NCBI GenBank assembly: GCA_036971615.1
Contig: JAYKKR010000029.1
Coordinates: 468,050-532,049 of the forward strand
Source: Amyloporia xantha
Taxonomy: Eukaryota > Basidiomycota > Agaricomycetes > Polyporales > Adustoporiaceae
Reading direction: 5' to 3'
Length of the DNA: 64,000 nucleotides
Below, piece by piece: positions 9,960 through 21,927 of this stretch. The notes under the pieces are model-generated. The model searched no databases. It had not been told where the DNA came from and saw only the letters and a list, made by a program, of their open reading frames with translations. Each line of letters begins with the position of its first letter. Position 1 is the stretch's first letter. The translations under genes and the position numbers were made by a program.

Positions 9960-12625
9960 ACTTCTGCGGATGGAACATCGCGGATGGTGTACTTTTAGTT
10001 GTAAGTCTATCCTGTTTGCGGTAAATAATGGACGTACTCGTATTTCTCACAGTGTAGGAAAGGCGCTAACAAGATCGTAAGGTGTCCTAAGACGATGGAT
10101 GAGAAATTCGAAACGATAACACTAGAACAAAGACAATGAGTACTTACCACTGGCAAAAATGTGCCGAGAGTTTCAAATTCCATTGCGCTCTCATAGCATG
10201 TTTCGCCGCAGTATAACTATCAGTAATAAAGGTCGGTACTCACCAGAGAACGCGAAGGGCCCCAAGAAGTCTCTGATCAACAACGAAATGCTCTAAGATG
10301 CAGACGGTATATACCACAGCGGGTCAATGCATTCATTGCGGAAATATAAGCAAATAATACGTAGACAATACAGATGCTCAAAGCCAATGTATCATACTTC
10401 ATCCACCGGAGGTTGAGCCTGAGCCGGAGCACAAGGATACCCCTCGATGAGAACCACTGCCACCCAGTTTCGGCACTGTTCCTACTCAGGACTGATCTGG
10501 CGCTCTCTTAGTCGTTCTCCCTTGCAGGAGGAGATAGGATGAAGGGAACGCTCCCCTCCTCCGTTATTGACTTCCCACCACCAGAAGTCTCTGCAGAGCG
10601 AGTTGAACTTCCGACCAGCGAACGGTGATCTGCATCCAAAGCCTACAAGGACAGTGTCAACGGATGGGACAAGCTGTGCCAAGCGTAACGCGAGTTCGTA
10701 TGCGATATGGAAACTAGGATCAATAGCGAACCGCGGTAGTGCGCTGGCACGGGAAGTCATCACCAAGGAGGAATTGATCGAAATTCCTACGTGACCCAGT
10801 TGTGGTAGTGACGCCAAAATTGGGCCCGCTGTCTCCTGCAATATGATGCATCACGCCGATGTTGTTAATTATTACAAGGAAGTACTCACCATCCACGAGC
10901 TGAGCATAGAACGCAGCTCCGGTATATAATTAAAAGTGCAGAGCTCGATCTCTAGACTTCGAAGCTTCGGTGCAGCCTTGGCTAGGTCCTTGTAGAATGT
11001 TTCAGTCAATGAAGGTTTGAGCATGATATTGAAATCGAGGGCAACCGGAGAGATGTTCGCCACTGCACGCAGAGTGGGTACAAGATTCCCGGATCGGATA
11101 AAACCATTCCCCAGAGCCAGATGGGGAAGAGCGAGGATTGCCGTCAGCGACAAATGACGAACGTGACAGGTTATTTTCCACTCTTCGAATACTTTCGCTG
11201 GCGTCACGAGGTGGTTGAGGCTAGGCCAGGACGGTTCCCCGGAGCAGCTCGGTTTGCAAGTGAATTTTGTGAGTCGCAACACCTTGAGATTCGGAAATGC
11301 TTCGGCCGCCAGGGATATAGAGATGCTGCAAGAAGACAATGATAGCTCCAGAATATTGGGCCACAAGTGATCGGACTGTGGTTCGACTTCGAGATGAGGA
11401 ATCTCTTGGTCGCCGATTATTTGTAGACTTTGAATTGATTGCAGGCCAGCTATGCTAGTGAGCACTTGGTTGGAACGAAAGTACGGTCTTATGAGGTGGA
11501 GAGTGAATCTTCGTGGCCTGCTGCTCAAATCGTGAAGAAAGATTCTCAGGGAGTTCGGACGCTGCACATCACATATTTCTAGCGTGTTGAGGCGCGGAAG
11601 AGACGCAAACGCAGGACCTATGTCAGGGTTGATCCGGAGCATTGTATCCAGTTGGGATATGTCCAGTGAAGTCAAATTGACCGCATTTTCGAATATCTTT
11701 CTTAGAAGATGTGCTGATTCTGCCTGTAGTAATCTGACAGAATTGCGGATGAGAGACCCGTTCCACTGATGGAACATGACGCGAACTACAAGATGGCGCA
11801 TGTGATGTAACCGGCCACTGATGTCGCCTAGTAAATATTTGCTGATTTTTCGCAGCTGCCTGCTGCTATGCATTTCGATTACAGAGAGTGCGCGGCGTTT
11901 AGCGATGTAGTGGATCGAACGAGTGGTTGTCGAGAGCTTGAGAGCGTCGTGACTTGAGAGGTAAGATAAGATGACCGACAGAACATCTTGGTTTAGATTT
12001 TGAAGGCTTAAAGGCGACCTCCCGAGAAAGTGGCGCTGCCGTCGACGAAGACACGGCGCGACATAAGACACATAAAGCTTGCAAGAAAACATATGGCATA
12101 CCTTTTGTTCCTTCTCCGTGATTGATCGACACATATTGCAAGATGAACGACGGGGTACTAGTAGGTGATGGAGTAGACGAGGTAGGTGGAAGGTGAGTGT
12201 TGAATGTTGCGATCTGAGATTTGGGAATGAACGAAGCAGGTGACTCCGCGGCCACAGTCACGCACGCTGTGAATTTGTAGTAAGTGACACTGGTTAGTAA
12301 GCGAAACTAGTACTTAGGTAAGTGCTCAGACCCGATGGTATAGCACTGTGTGCATAGCCCAGTTTAGTGCTCATTAAATAAAGAAATATTGGCTGGAAAG
12401 AATCATTCTTTTATCTTGTTTTTCTCTCATGTCACAATGTGAGACAAAATTTGAGCAAAACATAGAAATATGATGAACGCATGAAGAAACTAAGAAATGT
12501 CTTGAAATTTTCAACGAGAAAAGTGTAGAAAAGAATGATTTTAATGTTCAGGTATAAAACAGGTTACGCACCCTGTGTACTTACTATTGCCGTCTCAAAT
12601 TCTTGGCCTCGAGGAGGTTAGCGAG
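9960..12625 (+). repeat. Inverted segmental duplication, arm A
   Basis: This segment reappears in reverse complement at about 28885-32345. Matching landmarks are the F-box gene itself, the flank around 10060-10140 with 32160-32270, the flank around 9960-10040 with 32280-32345, and the 5' flank 12361-12620 with 28900-29165. Arm A is uninterrupted and preserves the empty site (ACTAAACTG near 12360) of a transposon present in arm B. Confidence 0.88.
10482..12134 (-). CDS. F-box/leucine-rich protein, family member A
   Basis: Predicted SCF adaptor of a local F-box family. Two exons on the minus strand: the body from 12134 down to 10890, an intron at 10836-10889 (GTGAGT...TTGCAG), and a last exon at 10482-10835. 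The F-box is LNQDVLSVILSYLSSHDAL, followed by LSTTTRSIHYIAKRRALSVIEM. Irregular leucine-rich segments fill the middle. The last exon ends in the family signature RDFWWWEV...ERSLHPI...ERQISPE. An alternative N-terminus begins at the ATG at 12261 (MTVAAESPASFIPK) and would be spliced through a GTATGC donor near 12110 into the F-box frame; RNA data would decide. It lies in inverted arm A, its twin in arm B. No disabling mutation is visible, in contrast to several neighbours. Confidence 0.8.
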
Positions 12626-13473
12626 CGCAGGAGACGGCCGTGTCTTCAATGATGTATATGCTGACGTGATCGAGAGAAGCCCAGCACATTTCTTGGTCTT
12701 CATCACCATCGTCATCATATTTGTCCCTTGGGAGCGTGTCTCCCAGCCGCAAGAACTTGACATTGGGAGACATACGTGTCAATGCAGATTTTGAGACGTT
12801 GCAGCACGATAGGTCCAGGGTGTGAACTGATAACCACTGTATAGACTGGCCTGCGTGTTCGTCAAGGATGTCGATGTTCCGGAGATGAGGAGAAACGAAA
12901 CTACGCAGAGGGCTTTCCCTCCTTGTCGCGACGAGGCAACTGATGCAATACCAGCTTCTGCAGTGTGCAGCTCAGTCCGCCTAGCGCCTCGAGAGTGAGA
13001 CGCGAAGTGTGGAACAGTTCGAGCTTGCGTAGCTGGGGAAGTGAAGATAAGGCCTTTCCAATGCGGGGCTCGGTGGCGATCAAATCCTCTGCGTGATAGA
13101 GTCAGAGGTGGGTGAGCTGTGGTGCCTGAGCGAGCAACTCGGCGAGAGGTGTTGCGGAAGAAAAGTCTCTCTCCTGGCCTTGCTCTTTGAGTGCTCGCTT
13201 AGTTATCGTGAGGCTTTCCACCTTTCGCAAACGATTTGGGACATCCGAGAGAAGGTAGGAACATAATTTGCGTAAGTCTTCCGGGGAACCTAACTCTGCT
13301 ACAGTGAATACCCCTGGAATGGACGCCAATGCGTCAATTGTGATGTTTGATATGGTTTGATTCACGAGTTTCGGGAATGAGGGCCTGAGAAAGTGGTATT
13401 CCGAGTTGTCGCTGCTCCGTAAGTCCACTGGAACGGTTTCCCGATCCTGATGAATATTCAAATTAAGATACAT
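12618..13473 (-). pseudogene. Broken F-box family paralogue (N-terminal box missing)
   Basis: Recognised from LCSYLLSDVPNRLRKVESLTI, closely matching the paralogue at 39 kb (ICNYMLADVPNRLHWLRSLKV). The frame runs to ...APQLTHL, then meets a single in-frame TGA at about 13101 and continues as LYHAEDLIATEPRIGKAL. A further frame change near 12910 is needed to keep similarity (LRSFVSPHLRNIDILDEH...; SPNVKFLRLGDTL). The canonical F-box helix is absent, and similarity stops around 12618, exactly where inverted arm A ends, so the rearrangement probably truncated it. I consider it nonfunctional. Confidence 0.72.
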
Positions 13474-15468
13474 GAGCCAGAACCATAGAAGGAAACATCT
13501 GCGTTATACCTTATGATTGTGCATGATTCGATTACTGTGTGAGCGTCCTGCTAGCACCTATATTGCTCCTATGGTTTGAGTTCAAGGCTTTCAATGCCTG
13601 AGGCAGAGACGCACGTTGTCAATGGGGTCAATTCTCGCAAGAGAAGTAGCATGAAGGACCTCCGCACTAGTCTTCGCGGGGGTCCTGCTCAACTCTGTTC
13701 GCTCGACACTCTGCTCGCGCTCGCGCTTGCCTGACTCTCTACGTGTTTTGGCTGCTTCCACGGGTCCTGGTGTTGGTGAAGAGTTCTCTGACTGTGGACT
13801 TGGCTGTAAGTCTTATCTATTATCACCTCTCCATTACGCCAAGCGCGACAGACCCAACCTTCTCATCATGAAGGTCGCGCGAGCGTGGTACGTATCGATG
13901 TTTGGATGCTCACGGTGACTAATACGTCACGACGAGAGACCACTTGGAATTCTAGCGTGGTTCACCGCAAACGCTGGGCAGGTCTTCTATCGCGACCCCT
14001 CGCATGTTGTGTTAATGGATTGCTCGTGTCCGCAAAGACAATCTAGTCCGAGGTGAATGCGCGTGTGACCAAAAAATAAACGAGATCGCAGTGTCTGTCC
14101 GCGTGGGACGGCATAGCGGCTGTCGACGGACGCTATGAAGCAAATTAAGATATTGCGAGGCCAGGTATGCCGTTGATAACTTGCTGATCTACTGCTGTAA
14201 ATTTATCAATCATCGATGGCGGGAACAAGCGGAACAAGGGAAACAGATGCTCGTACGTTCCAATCCAGCAGACGAGGAGAGATTTTGAAACATATCCATG
14301 ACCGTTTGTGTCCATGTGTCGATTGCGCAAAAACATGCCGTTTTTATAACGTATTCGACGTGAGTTGTAGTCGGGAAAATGGATGGTTGCTGATCACCAA
14401 TAGGTGAGGCTCCCTGGGATACGGAATGCATATGCTAGACGAGACAAGTCAGCCTTCCGCGCGGCGGCGCTCATGCCCAATGTTCGAAGCCTTGCTGCAT
14501 CCGTGTTTGACCAGGGACCTATCCAAATGATCTGACAGCGGAAGCTGTTCTCTGAGCAAAGGTAAACCACACGCTTGATGAGCATTCCTGCTCCGAGAGC
14601 GACCAACATCTTGCCTTTAGTACGGTTGAAACATGTTGCGTTTTGATATGATACGCACGGTATAAGTGCAAATTTGATCACCAATGTTGTAGGACAAATA
14701 CTTACATTGCAAAATATGCTCTGCGCCCTTGCAAATGAAGACATACACTACTGTTCGCGAAATGCTGCCAATGGTGGTTCAATGAAAAGTAGATGCTCGC
14801 TGCTCACGGTGCTGCACGTCGGGCGCTCCGAATTGGCAAGCGCCCAATCAAACGCGATCGGGAAGCGGGCGCTTACACGACCGGTCACGACGCCGAGTCT
14901 CTCTGTCTCAGTCTCTCAGAGTCTCTCTAACCTATCGCCCCTGCGCCCAACTATGTTCAGGATTTGCCCCTGCCTTGAAAGAACTGGGGTATTGTTTGCC
15001 TGTCTTCACGTACTGACTACCAGAGAGATTTATGCCCGATCCTGTGCTGCTCCGGCACTGGAAGCATGTTACGAGATGCGACGCGTGGACAACAAATGGC
15101 GATCCCCCTCACAGCCTCACGTACCTATCACCGGGCTCAAGATGGCGTCCTCACATGGTCGCTGGAACACGCTCGGGTGATGGCCCCCTGCCGATCAAGA
15201 CATATGTTGTCGCGCCAAGTGTCCGACCACAAGTCTCCTCGATCGCTTAGTCTTCTTCCCTTCAACCCGCCCTGTGTCGACAGCTCACTTATAAACCATC
15301 GCCATGCCCCGCCGCTCTGATCTCTGGCCCACCCGCTCCTCACCCTCCCCGTCTCATTCGTTCAAGGCCCTGGTGGTCGTTTTCATTTATTTTATACACT
15401 CTTAGATTTCAGCATCCCCCCCGTAATACCCGACCGTTCCACTTCACCCGAGTCTGCGTTGCGTGAAT
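13474..15468. other. Intergenic, about 2 kb, no gene recognised
   Basis: Contains only short frames without recognisable domains (for example 14394-14744 on minus and 14674-15180 on plus). The last 200 nt are the lipase promoter, with TTATAAA at about 15289 and pyrimidine-rich tracts before the ATG. Confidence 0.5.
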
Positions 15469-16733
15469 ATGTTCTCTTTCCTCGCCTTCATTTCCGTCCT
15501 TCCGTCCGTCCGTCTCGCCCTTGCAGCACCGCTCTTCGGCATCAACTTTGGCAGCGACACAGACGCGAACGGCACCACCACCCCCATTTCACAGAGCACC
15601 ATCACGAGCGAGCTCCTCCGCCCAGCGCTGTTTGCTCGTACCGCGTACTGCCCTACCACCTCGATCACCAGCTGGAGCTGTGGAGGGCCCTGCAGCGCGC
15701 TCCCTGGCATAAAAGTGTACACCGCGGGGGGAAACCAGCGCGAGGTACCTTTCTGTATGTGATCGTCTCCGTATGGACGTGCACATCACACCTTGATGCG
15801 ATTGCATTACAGACTACGTCGCGAGTGATCCGCAGACACAGAGCATCGTCGTCGCTCACGAGGGCACCGACCCGCAAAACCTCCTCTCCGACCTGAACGA
15901 CGTCAAGTTCTCGCAGGTCGCCATCAACACCACCCGCTTCCCCCAAGCCGCCAGTAAGCCCCCGTTTTGCTTTCGTCTCTGTTTCTGTTTCTGTCTCCCC
16001 CGCCGAGCCCAGGACTCATCCCATCACTTCCCCCTCCAGGCGGCACCCTCGTCCACGACGGGTTCCAAGAGACACAGGGGCGCACGGCGGCCCTCGTCCT
16101 GTCCACCGTCCAGAGCGCGCTCGCCTCCACCGGGTACGAGCGCGTGCTCGTGACCGGCCACTCGCTCGGCGCCGCCGTCGCCTCGCTCGACGCGGTCATG
16201 CTCAAGATGGCCCTCCCCGCCGCCGTCGCCGTCGACGCCGTCGTCTTCGGCCTGCCCCGCGTCGGGAACCAGCCGTGGGCGGACCTCGTCGACAATCTGG
16301 TACGTCCCCCCCCCCCCCCGTGCCCGCGCCCGCGCCCGCGCCCACGTCCGTAGCTTGCTGTCACTGAACACGCGCACGCGCTTCGGACAGTTCCCGGGCT
16401 TCACGCACGTCACGAACCAGCACGACCCGGTGCCGACGGTGCCCCCGCAGTTCCTCTCGTACGCGCACCCGGCGGGCGAGGCGCACATCACGTCCGTGGA
16501 CGCGGGCAGCGGCGCCGCGACGATGGAGCAGTGCCCCGGGCAGGAGAACGAGGTCGGTGCTCGTTCTGGCCACGCCGCCCCGTTTGCCCGTGCGCGCCTG
16601 ACGCTGACGCTGGGTGTTTTTGCAGCATTGCTCGGACGGGAACTCGATCCTGGACACTTCCGTCCAAAACCATTTGGGCCCCTACTTCTCCGGCATCTCG
16701 TTCGGCTCGTCGGACTCGGGCTGCTCTTCGTGA
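15469..16733 (+). CDS. Secreted class 3 lipase (alpha/beta hydrolase)
   Basis: Secreted triacylglycerol lipase or feruloyl-esterase-like hydrolase. Exons 15469-15754, 15813-15953, 16040-16299, 16391-16552 and 16626-16733 sum to 957 nt, 318 aa, with consistent phases. The N-terminal signal peptide is MFSFLAFISVLPSVRLALAA. The fold is marked by IVVAHEGTDPQNLLSDLND (oxyanion strand), VHDGFQ, the nucleophile elbow GHSLGAA (catalytic Ser), VFGLPRVGNQPWADLVD, and NQHDPVPTVPP with the catalytic Asp. The catalytic His is likely in GEAHI or in the terminal exon (NHLGPYF). Coding GC is much higher than in the neighbourhood, with a poly-C run in intron 3. A TTATAAA box lies about 180 nt upstream. I chose the ATG at 15469 because the earlier GTG is not a plausible fungal start. 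Exact substrate cannot be told from sequence. Confidence 0.92.
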
Positions 16734-17250
16734 GCGTTTTGAAGAGATGGACGAAAGTTGTACTTGGACATGATTTGTATTTCCGGGCTTTGGTCGGGCT
16801 TTGTTGTGTTACACTTACGATTTGGACATCAAACGAGGCGTTCTGGATGGAAAACGGCATTTTTTGCGACTCGGTCGATGTTGACGAGGATTTGCTGCAG
16901 TCGCTTGGTTAGCTTCTCAAATCACCTTTTTGAGAGGTAGATCGTTCGAGTCTTGGGGACCCTCACAACAAGAGGGCGACATGGTCCACACAAACGGCTG
17001 AAACTGAATTCACTGTATAAAACCAATCCAGAGCAATACAGGTAATAACACCACGTCCAGTCGCTGCGAGAAGATTTCCAAAGGTCAGTCGCTGATATAA
17101 CAACAGAATGATACTCTAAGTAATTGCACAGAAACGCCGAGAACACCTATGATGGGAAATATAAATATAGTCTACTCAAGTAATGAAAATGATGCTACAG
17201 ATAATCTAGATGATGATGATGATGTCGAGGGAGAAAGCAGTCTCTATCTA
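16734..17250. other. Intergenic, convergent 3' ends
   Basis: Region between the lipase (+) and the kinase (-). AT-rich with a (GAT)n stretch at about 17210-17224; no gene seen. Confidence 0.5.
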
Positions 17251-19486
17251 TCAGGCAGCGGGGTGGGCACGGCCTTGCCTGGCCGCGGCGAAACAATGCG
17301 CCTCGCCGTGCCGCATATCGCGACGACGCTCGGGGGCGCAATCCCACAAGGAGTGGAAGTATACCGTGGAGGGAGAGTCTATGAGAGCCGGAAACGACAT
17401 TTCGGGGAAGGGCTCGCAGCGTGGGACCGGGTCTGGCTTGTACGGAGCTGGGCGTCACAGAAATAGCATCAGAATATTGCGAGGGAGAATGGAAGGCGGA
17501 GAGACGTACCCTCGAACCGCCCCTCGCGTATCGCTTCCATGTCCAGCTCGGCAAAGTATGGGTGGTCGAGCACTCCCTGTGCGGAGAGCCTCGTTTCCGG
17601 ATTTTCGTCAAACATCTGCGAGACGAATGGGGTCAGTGGGCAGAACAGTTTGAACCTGGTCAGGCAGCCAACTGTACCTTGTAGAGAAGATCCCTCGCCT
17701 GAGGATCAACAATCGTCTTGTCCAGGCGCATCCTGTGCATTACCTTCCTGAGGGTCTCCAACGAGTCATAGGCCTCAGACGCTCCTCCCGAAATGATCTC
17801 CCAGAAACACACGCCGAGCGCGAACACGTCCGCCTTGTAGCCGTAGCCCACCGTTTTCCGCGTGGGGCCTATCGACTCTGGGGCAAAGTAGCCCGAGGTG
17901 CCGTAGCACTCGAATGCGCGTGCGGCCTCGAACGGAGTAGCGGGGTCGGGGAAGTGGGCGGTGCCAAAGTCGCCGAGGACGAGCTTGCCGGTGCAGTCTA
18001 GCATGACGTTGCTTGGCTTCAGGTCGCGGTGGAACGCGCCGACGCGGTAATGCATGTCGAAGAGCGCGAGAGCCTGAGAATAAAGTCGGTGGTGAGTAAG
18101 GGACGCGATGAGCGCGCCAGCGGACGTACCACTTGTGCACAGTACAGCTTGGCTTCATATGGGTCGAGGGGGGCGTCTCCCAGTCTGCTATCCAGCGTGC
18201 GCGAGTAGTATCTCTGCGAGGCGGCTCGTAAGCACACCGAGAGCGGGACACGACACGCCGAACGCACGCACCATGACGAAGTACACGTTCTCCTGGTCCT
18301 CCCAGCACGAGAGCATATGCGCCAGGAACGGACTCGGCACGCCCGCAATCTCGCTCCCGCGCTCCGACCAGCCTCCCGCGCCTCCATCGGCCTGCATGCC
18401 CCCCACCGCCATCGCCATCACCCGCATCTCGTTCTCCAGCAACAGAGCGGGGTCCTTCACCGTCGCATACGAGCCCTTGTGGAACACCTTGATCGCCACC
18501 GGCAGCCCGTCCTCCGTCTCCGCGAGGAACACGAATCCGAAGCTGCCCATGCCCAGCAGGCCGAAGACGCGGTACTTGGTATGTGCGTTGGAGAAGATCC
18601 CGTCGGGCGCCCGGTCGGCGGCGAGCGGGAGCGAGGTCGTCCATACGTCGTGGTCGTACCCGTTGTCGATGTCCTCTCTGTAGGCGTCGGATTCGGGATC
18701 CTCGGAAGGGTCGACGGCCGTAGAGGTGCTGTGGCGGCGGGTGCGGACAGAGCCACAGTCGGTGGACCCAGAGTAGCGAGTGCCGGGGAGACGGAAGGGA
18801 GCCGGGACTTCAGACGGGGGCTTATTGGGTGTAGGAGGGTGGAAGATGGAGCTCTGCGCATCGTCGTGAGCAGATGTGGCGTCGGAGATGGGACTGTCTG
18901 CGGGCGCAGAATCGGTTTGTGTGCTGAGGGGAGACACGGCGGAAGGGGGAGGGGAGGGGTCCGATACTGTACCAAGTGTTGGAGGCTGGTGGACTCCTTC
19001 AATTTTGCGCTCAACATCTGAAGTCGCTTCTGTGGGAACGTTGGTGGCGGAGTCAAGGCACCATCGAAGTTTAGCCAAGAACATGCATGCACGGCGGAGA
19101 AACACGGTGCAGAGCTTCAGAGATGCGTAGCACAGACGTAGAGAAGGCAAGCGGAAGCTGGTCGTGTATATTCCAACCGACGATATCATAGCCACACCGA
19201 AGAAACGGCATTTGGTGCTTTCAGTGTGCCTCGATTCTGTGTTAGATTCATGCCCTTGTATTGTGGCGCGTGATGTGCCACGGTGCTCTGGAAATAGAGC
19301 GGACGAGTAGGTGGGCACCGGTTCTTGTTTGTGGATGGCATTCCGTACAAAGGCGACTACCTTGTGTCGAAAACCGGCCGAGGCAGAAACGTCGGGCATG
19401 GGCTCGAGCGTTGCGGCGGGGAAGCCAGTTCCGGAGGAGACGGCGAATATGTGGGCCAAGGACAACATGGTGGAATGAAGGAGCAC
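17251..19486 (-). CDS. Serine/threonine protein kinase
   Basis: Eukaryotic protein kinase with a long low-complexity N-terminus. First exon in frame from 19486 contains Ser/Pro-rich sequence and the N-lobe: GMGSFGFVF glycine loop (about residue 310) and VAIKVF with the catalytic Lys (about 333). After introns near 18200-18280 (GTGCGT...TCGCAG) and 18075-18130, the C-lobe follows: FHRDLKPSNVMLD, DFGTAHF, GTSGYFAPES (APE motif) and YKADVFALGVCFWEII. Two more exons carry MFDENPETRLSAQGVLDHPYF and a tail ending at the TGA at 17251. All key catalytic residues are present. The N-terminal 150 residues are uncertain; a start at a later ATG (for example MPDVSASAGF) or an extra 5' exon is possible. Large GC-rich open frames on the opposite strand are shadows. 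I cannot assign it to a named kinase subfamily. Confidence 0.85.
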
Positions 19487-19904
19487 GGTGGCCCAGCATC
19501 CGTCTTTATAGGATGCGGCAGTGCCACCGACAACAATGGGGTAGACCCGCGCGAGCGTGAAGGTAGGTCAAAGCTGGAGTTACTAAGGCGGTCAAAGCTG
19601 GCGGCCACCGCATCTCGCGCTTTGCCCTCAGCACCGCGCGCGACGCGTTCTGACGAAGAGCGAGTAGAGCAGAATACGAGAAAAGAAAACCAGAGCGGGA
19701 GAAGGCCAGCTGTGTCGTGATCCTGTTGGACATTGTGCTGGCAGCCTAGGCAACCAGGGAGCTCGAGCGGTGCTGCCACCGTAATGGCACGTACTGAAAT
19801 ATGTGAAATCGACCTGTGTTGAGACGTCGAGGAGATATTCACGTTGTGTTCAACGTCGCAGAGTCTGGCGAAGGACAGCAGTAGCGACGTCGACAGCGGC
19901 GGCT
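19487..19904. other. Intergenic, kinase promoter side
   Basis: Upstream of the minus-strand kinase and interrupted by the retroelement insertion that follows. No gene seen. Confidence 0.45.
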
Positions 19905-21788
19905 GAGAGCGAACAGCACACCATCGCTTCTTGGACTCGTACCACCACCTGGTCGAGTTTTTCCCACGCTTCTTTGAGGCTGGGGGGGAGTGGTCCCTCG
20001 TCCCTTGGGGCGTTGTACTCACCGCCGATGCCAGGGGAAGTGTGTCTCCGGTGTCGGTGGGCCTGGCCTAATCGTAGGTGGTCGCTGGGTGACCCGGTGG
20101 AGGAGCCCTCCCTTGGTAAAGGAGGTTTGCAAGAAGGCTACGGAAGCTCCGTCCACCACGCAGTTGGGGTCTGTTCTGACTGCACTCTGAGCACGGAGCC
20201 CTCCCTTGGTGAAGGAGGTTCGCAAGATGACTACGGAAGCTCCAGGCTCACCCCCTTGCTCGTTGGAGGTGAGGGATCCCAAGTACGTCGTACTGTTCAC
20301 ACCCAATTGGGAGGCGCCTGCGGCCGCTGGTGGGAGTCTGTCAGCAGCCTTACCTATTTGGGAGGTCTTCGGGCCGCCCCTACCCCAGGATTAAGTTTAC
20401 CTGCGAACCAAGTAGGGAGATCAATTGGTCGCCCGGCTGCTGGCATTTCTCTTACTGATTACCAACTGGGAAGGCGCCTGTGGCCGCTCACGAACATGGG
20501 TACGCCCTACGCCCGAAAGGGTCCGATAAGGATAGGGGACGGTAAGATGGGGAAAGTTGTAAAAACAAGCCGACCGAAAGGACAGGCCACCCCACTCCAC
20601 TTCGCCTCTGGCTAGTTGTGGACGTTAGTCGGGATAACCCAAACTCCAGAGCCAGACCCCTGCATTGCCTGAAAACTGTAGGGCATGTGGGGAGCGTCAG
20701 CGATACACATTCTGGTAGTGGCCCTGGCAAGACGGAGAGCCCTAACAGTTATCACGGGAATCTGCGCTGGATGGCATCAGCAAACCGGCTGTGGGGTTAC
20801 GGGAAGGTGATCCGGGCTCGCCACCTGGACTCAATCACTGGGCCGTAGCAGAGATAGTCTGGGAAAACCGGGTCTCTGGCTTGAGAGGTCAAAATCCTCC
20901 GTCGGTGGATCTCAGAGAAGAACTGAGTGTATCTGCTTAAGTTGTTACCACGTCACAGGTCGTAGTCCAAGGTGTGGAGCCCAGAAATGGGATGCGGAGC
21001 CTTGCGATCTGGAAGGGTAGTCTGCAAGGGGCCCTTTAGACGGGCGCCACTGGACAGAAGATGACATATTGGAGTTCCTTCGGCTAAATAGCTGGGTGGC
21101 AACCTTCGAATGGGCTGAGATTTTATCTATGGCTCAAGAGGATCGTGAGGAGGGAGATTACCATTCGCTGGCGAATGCGACACTCCATGCCCACACTAAC
21201 GGACGAGTGGCGGCTTGGAAGAAATTCCATGACGTACGCCACTTAGACCCGGATGCAACAGAAGCGCTTAGCGCCGAGTTCAATGAATTTACAGAATGGT
21301 ACGACGTGCTCAAGGCGTCGGAGGACATTCAGAAAGAGTGGAGGGGGATCCTGGTCCAACCAGAGGATCCGGATCCCCCCTCTCCTGCACCTAGCAGACA
21401 ATCGCTAGATTACGAATGGCCTGCTTCTCCGCCCTGAAAACTGTAGGGGTGGAGGTGAGGGCACCAAGCGGCGAGATGCCTTACCGGGCGCCCATCCTTT
21501 ACTAGCCTTAGGTGGAAGTGCCTTTGGTCGTGGGCGTGCGTGGGAGCCTCTAACCGGGGTTTCCCCCTGAGTGCGCTCCGGGGACCGGCCTTACGGGGAC
21601 GGTTATGGTATGGTGTTAAGGTAGGGCGGCGTCGCCGCCCCAGGTTGCAGACTGCTCTGGAAAGCGACCACAGTAGGGCGTGGAGCCCACAGTTCATTTA
21701 TACCCGACACTCTACATGTACTTAATAGTATGGAGTATAAATTCGTAGAATTTAAAAAAAAAAAAAAAAAAAAGAGAGCGAACAGCAC
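19905..21788 (+). mobile_element. Poly(A)-tailed non-LTR (LINE-type or non-autonomous) retroelement with 15-bp target duplication
   Basis: The 15-mer GAGAGCGAACAGCAC occurs at 19905-19919 and again at 21774-21788, immediately after a run of about 20 A residues. This is the signature of target-primed reverse transcription. The inserted 1854 bp (19920-21773) contain no reverse transcriptase or endonuclease motif that I can find, so it is truncated or non-autonomous. Two open frames are candidates for remnants: 19803-20615, which partly precedes the insertion and is therefore doubtful, and 21069-21437, which encodes an acidic peptide (WAEILSMAQEDREEGDYHS). Internal features are paired hairpins (CCCTTGGTAAAGG and CCCTTGGTGAAGG near 20106 and 20199) and a duplicated 16-mer CCTGAAAACTGTAGGG near 20668 and 21433. 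It sits upstream of the kinase gene. The clade is unknown to me. Confidence 0.85.
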
Positions 21789-21927
21789 CAGTCGCGTCCC
21801 ACGTGACCACCGTGCTGCCTGGACGCGTCCAGTCCAAACACTCCCCCCATTTACATCGAGTAGCCAGAGTGCGATTCTCATTCCCTGCAGAGACCAGCGT
21901 TGTATCAAGTATCTCCTCTTTTCCAAT

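Noticed and set aside
13727..15180. Several 60-170 codon frames between the F-box pseudogene and the lipase
   Set aside because: No domain, no consistent splice structure, and overlapping on both strands; left as intergenic.
16024..16860. 278-codon minus-strand frame over the lipase
   Set aside because: GC-rich shadow of the lipase coding strand; composition-driven, no domain, and crosses lipase introns.
18317..19021. 234-codon plus-strand frame
   Set aside because: Opposite-strand shadow of the kinase N-terminal exon, which contains recognisable kinase motifs.
19803..20615. 270-codon plus-strand frame as a gene
   Set aside because: It starts outside and ends inside the retroelement insertion, so it spans a transposon junction and is accidental.
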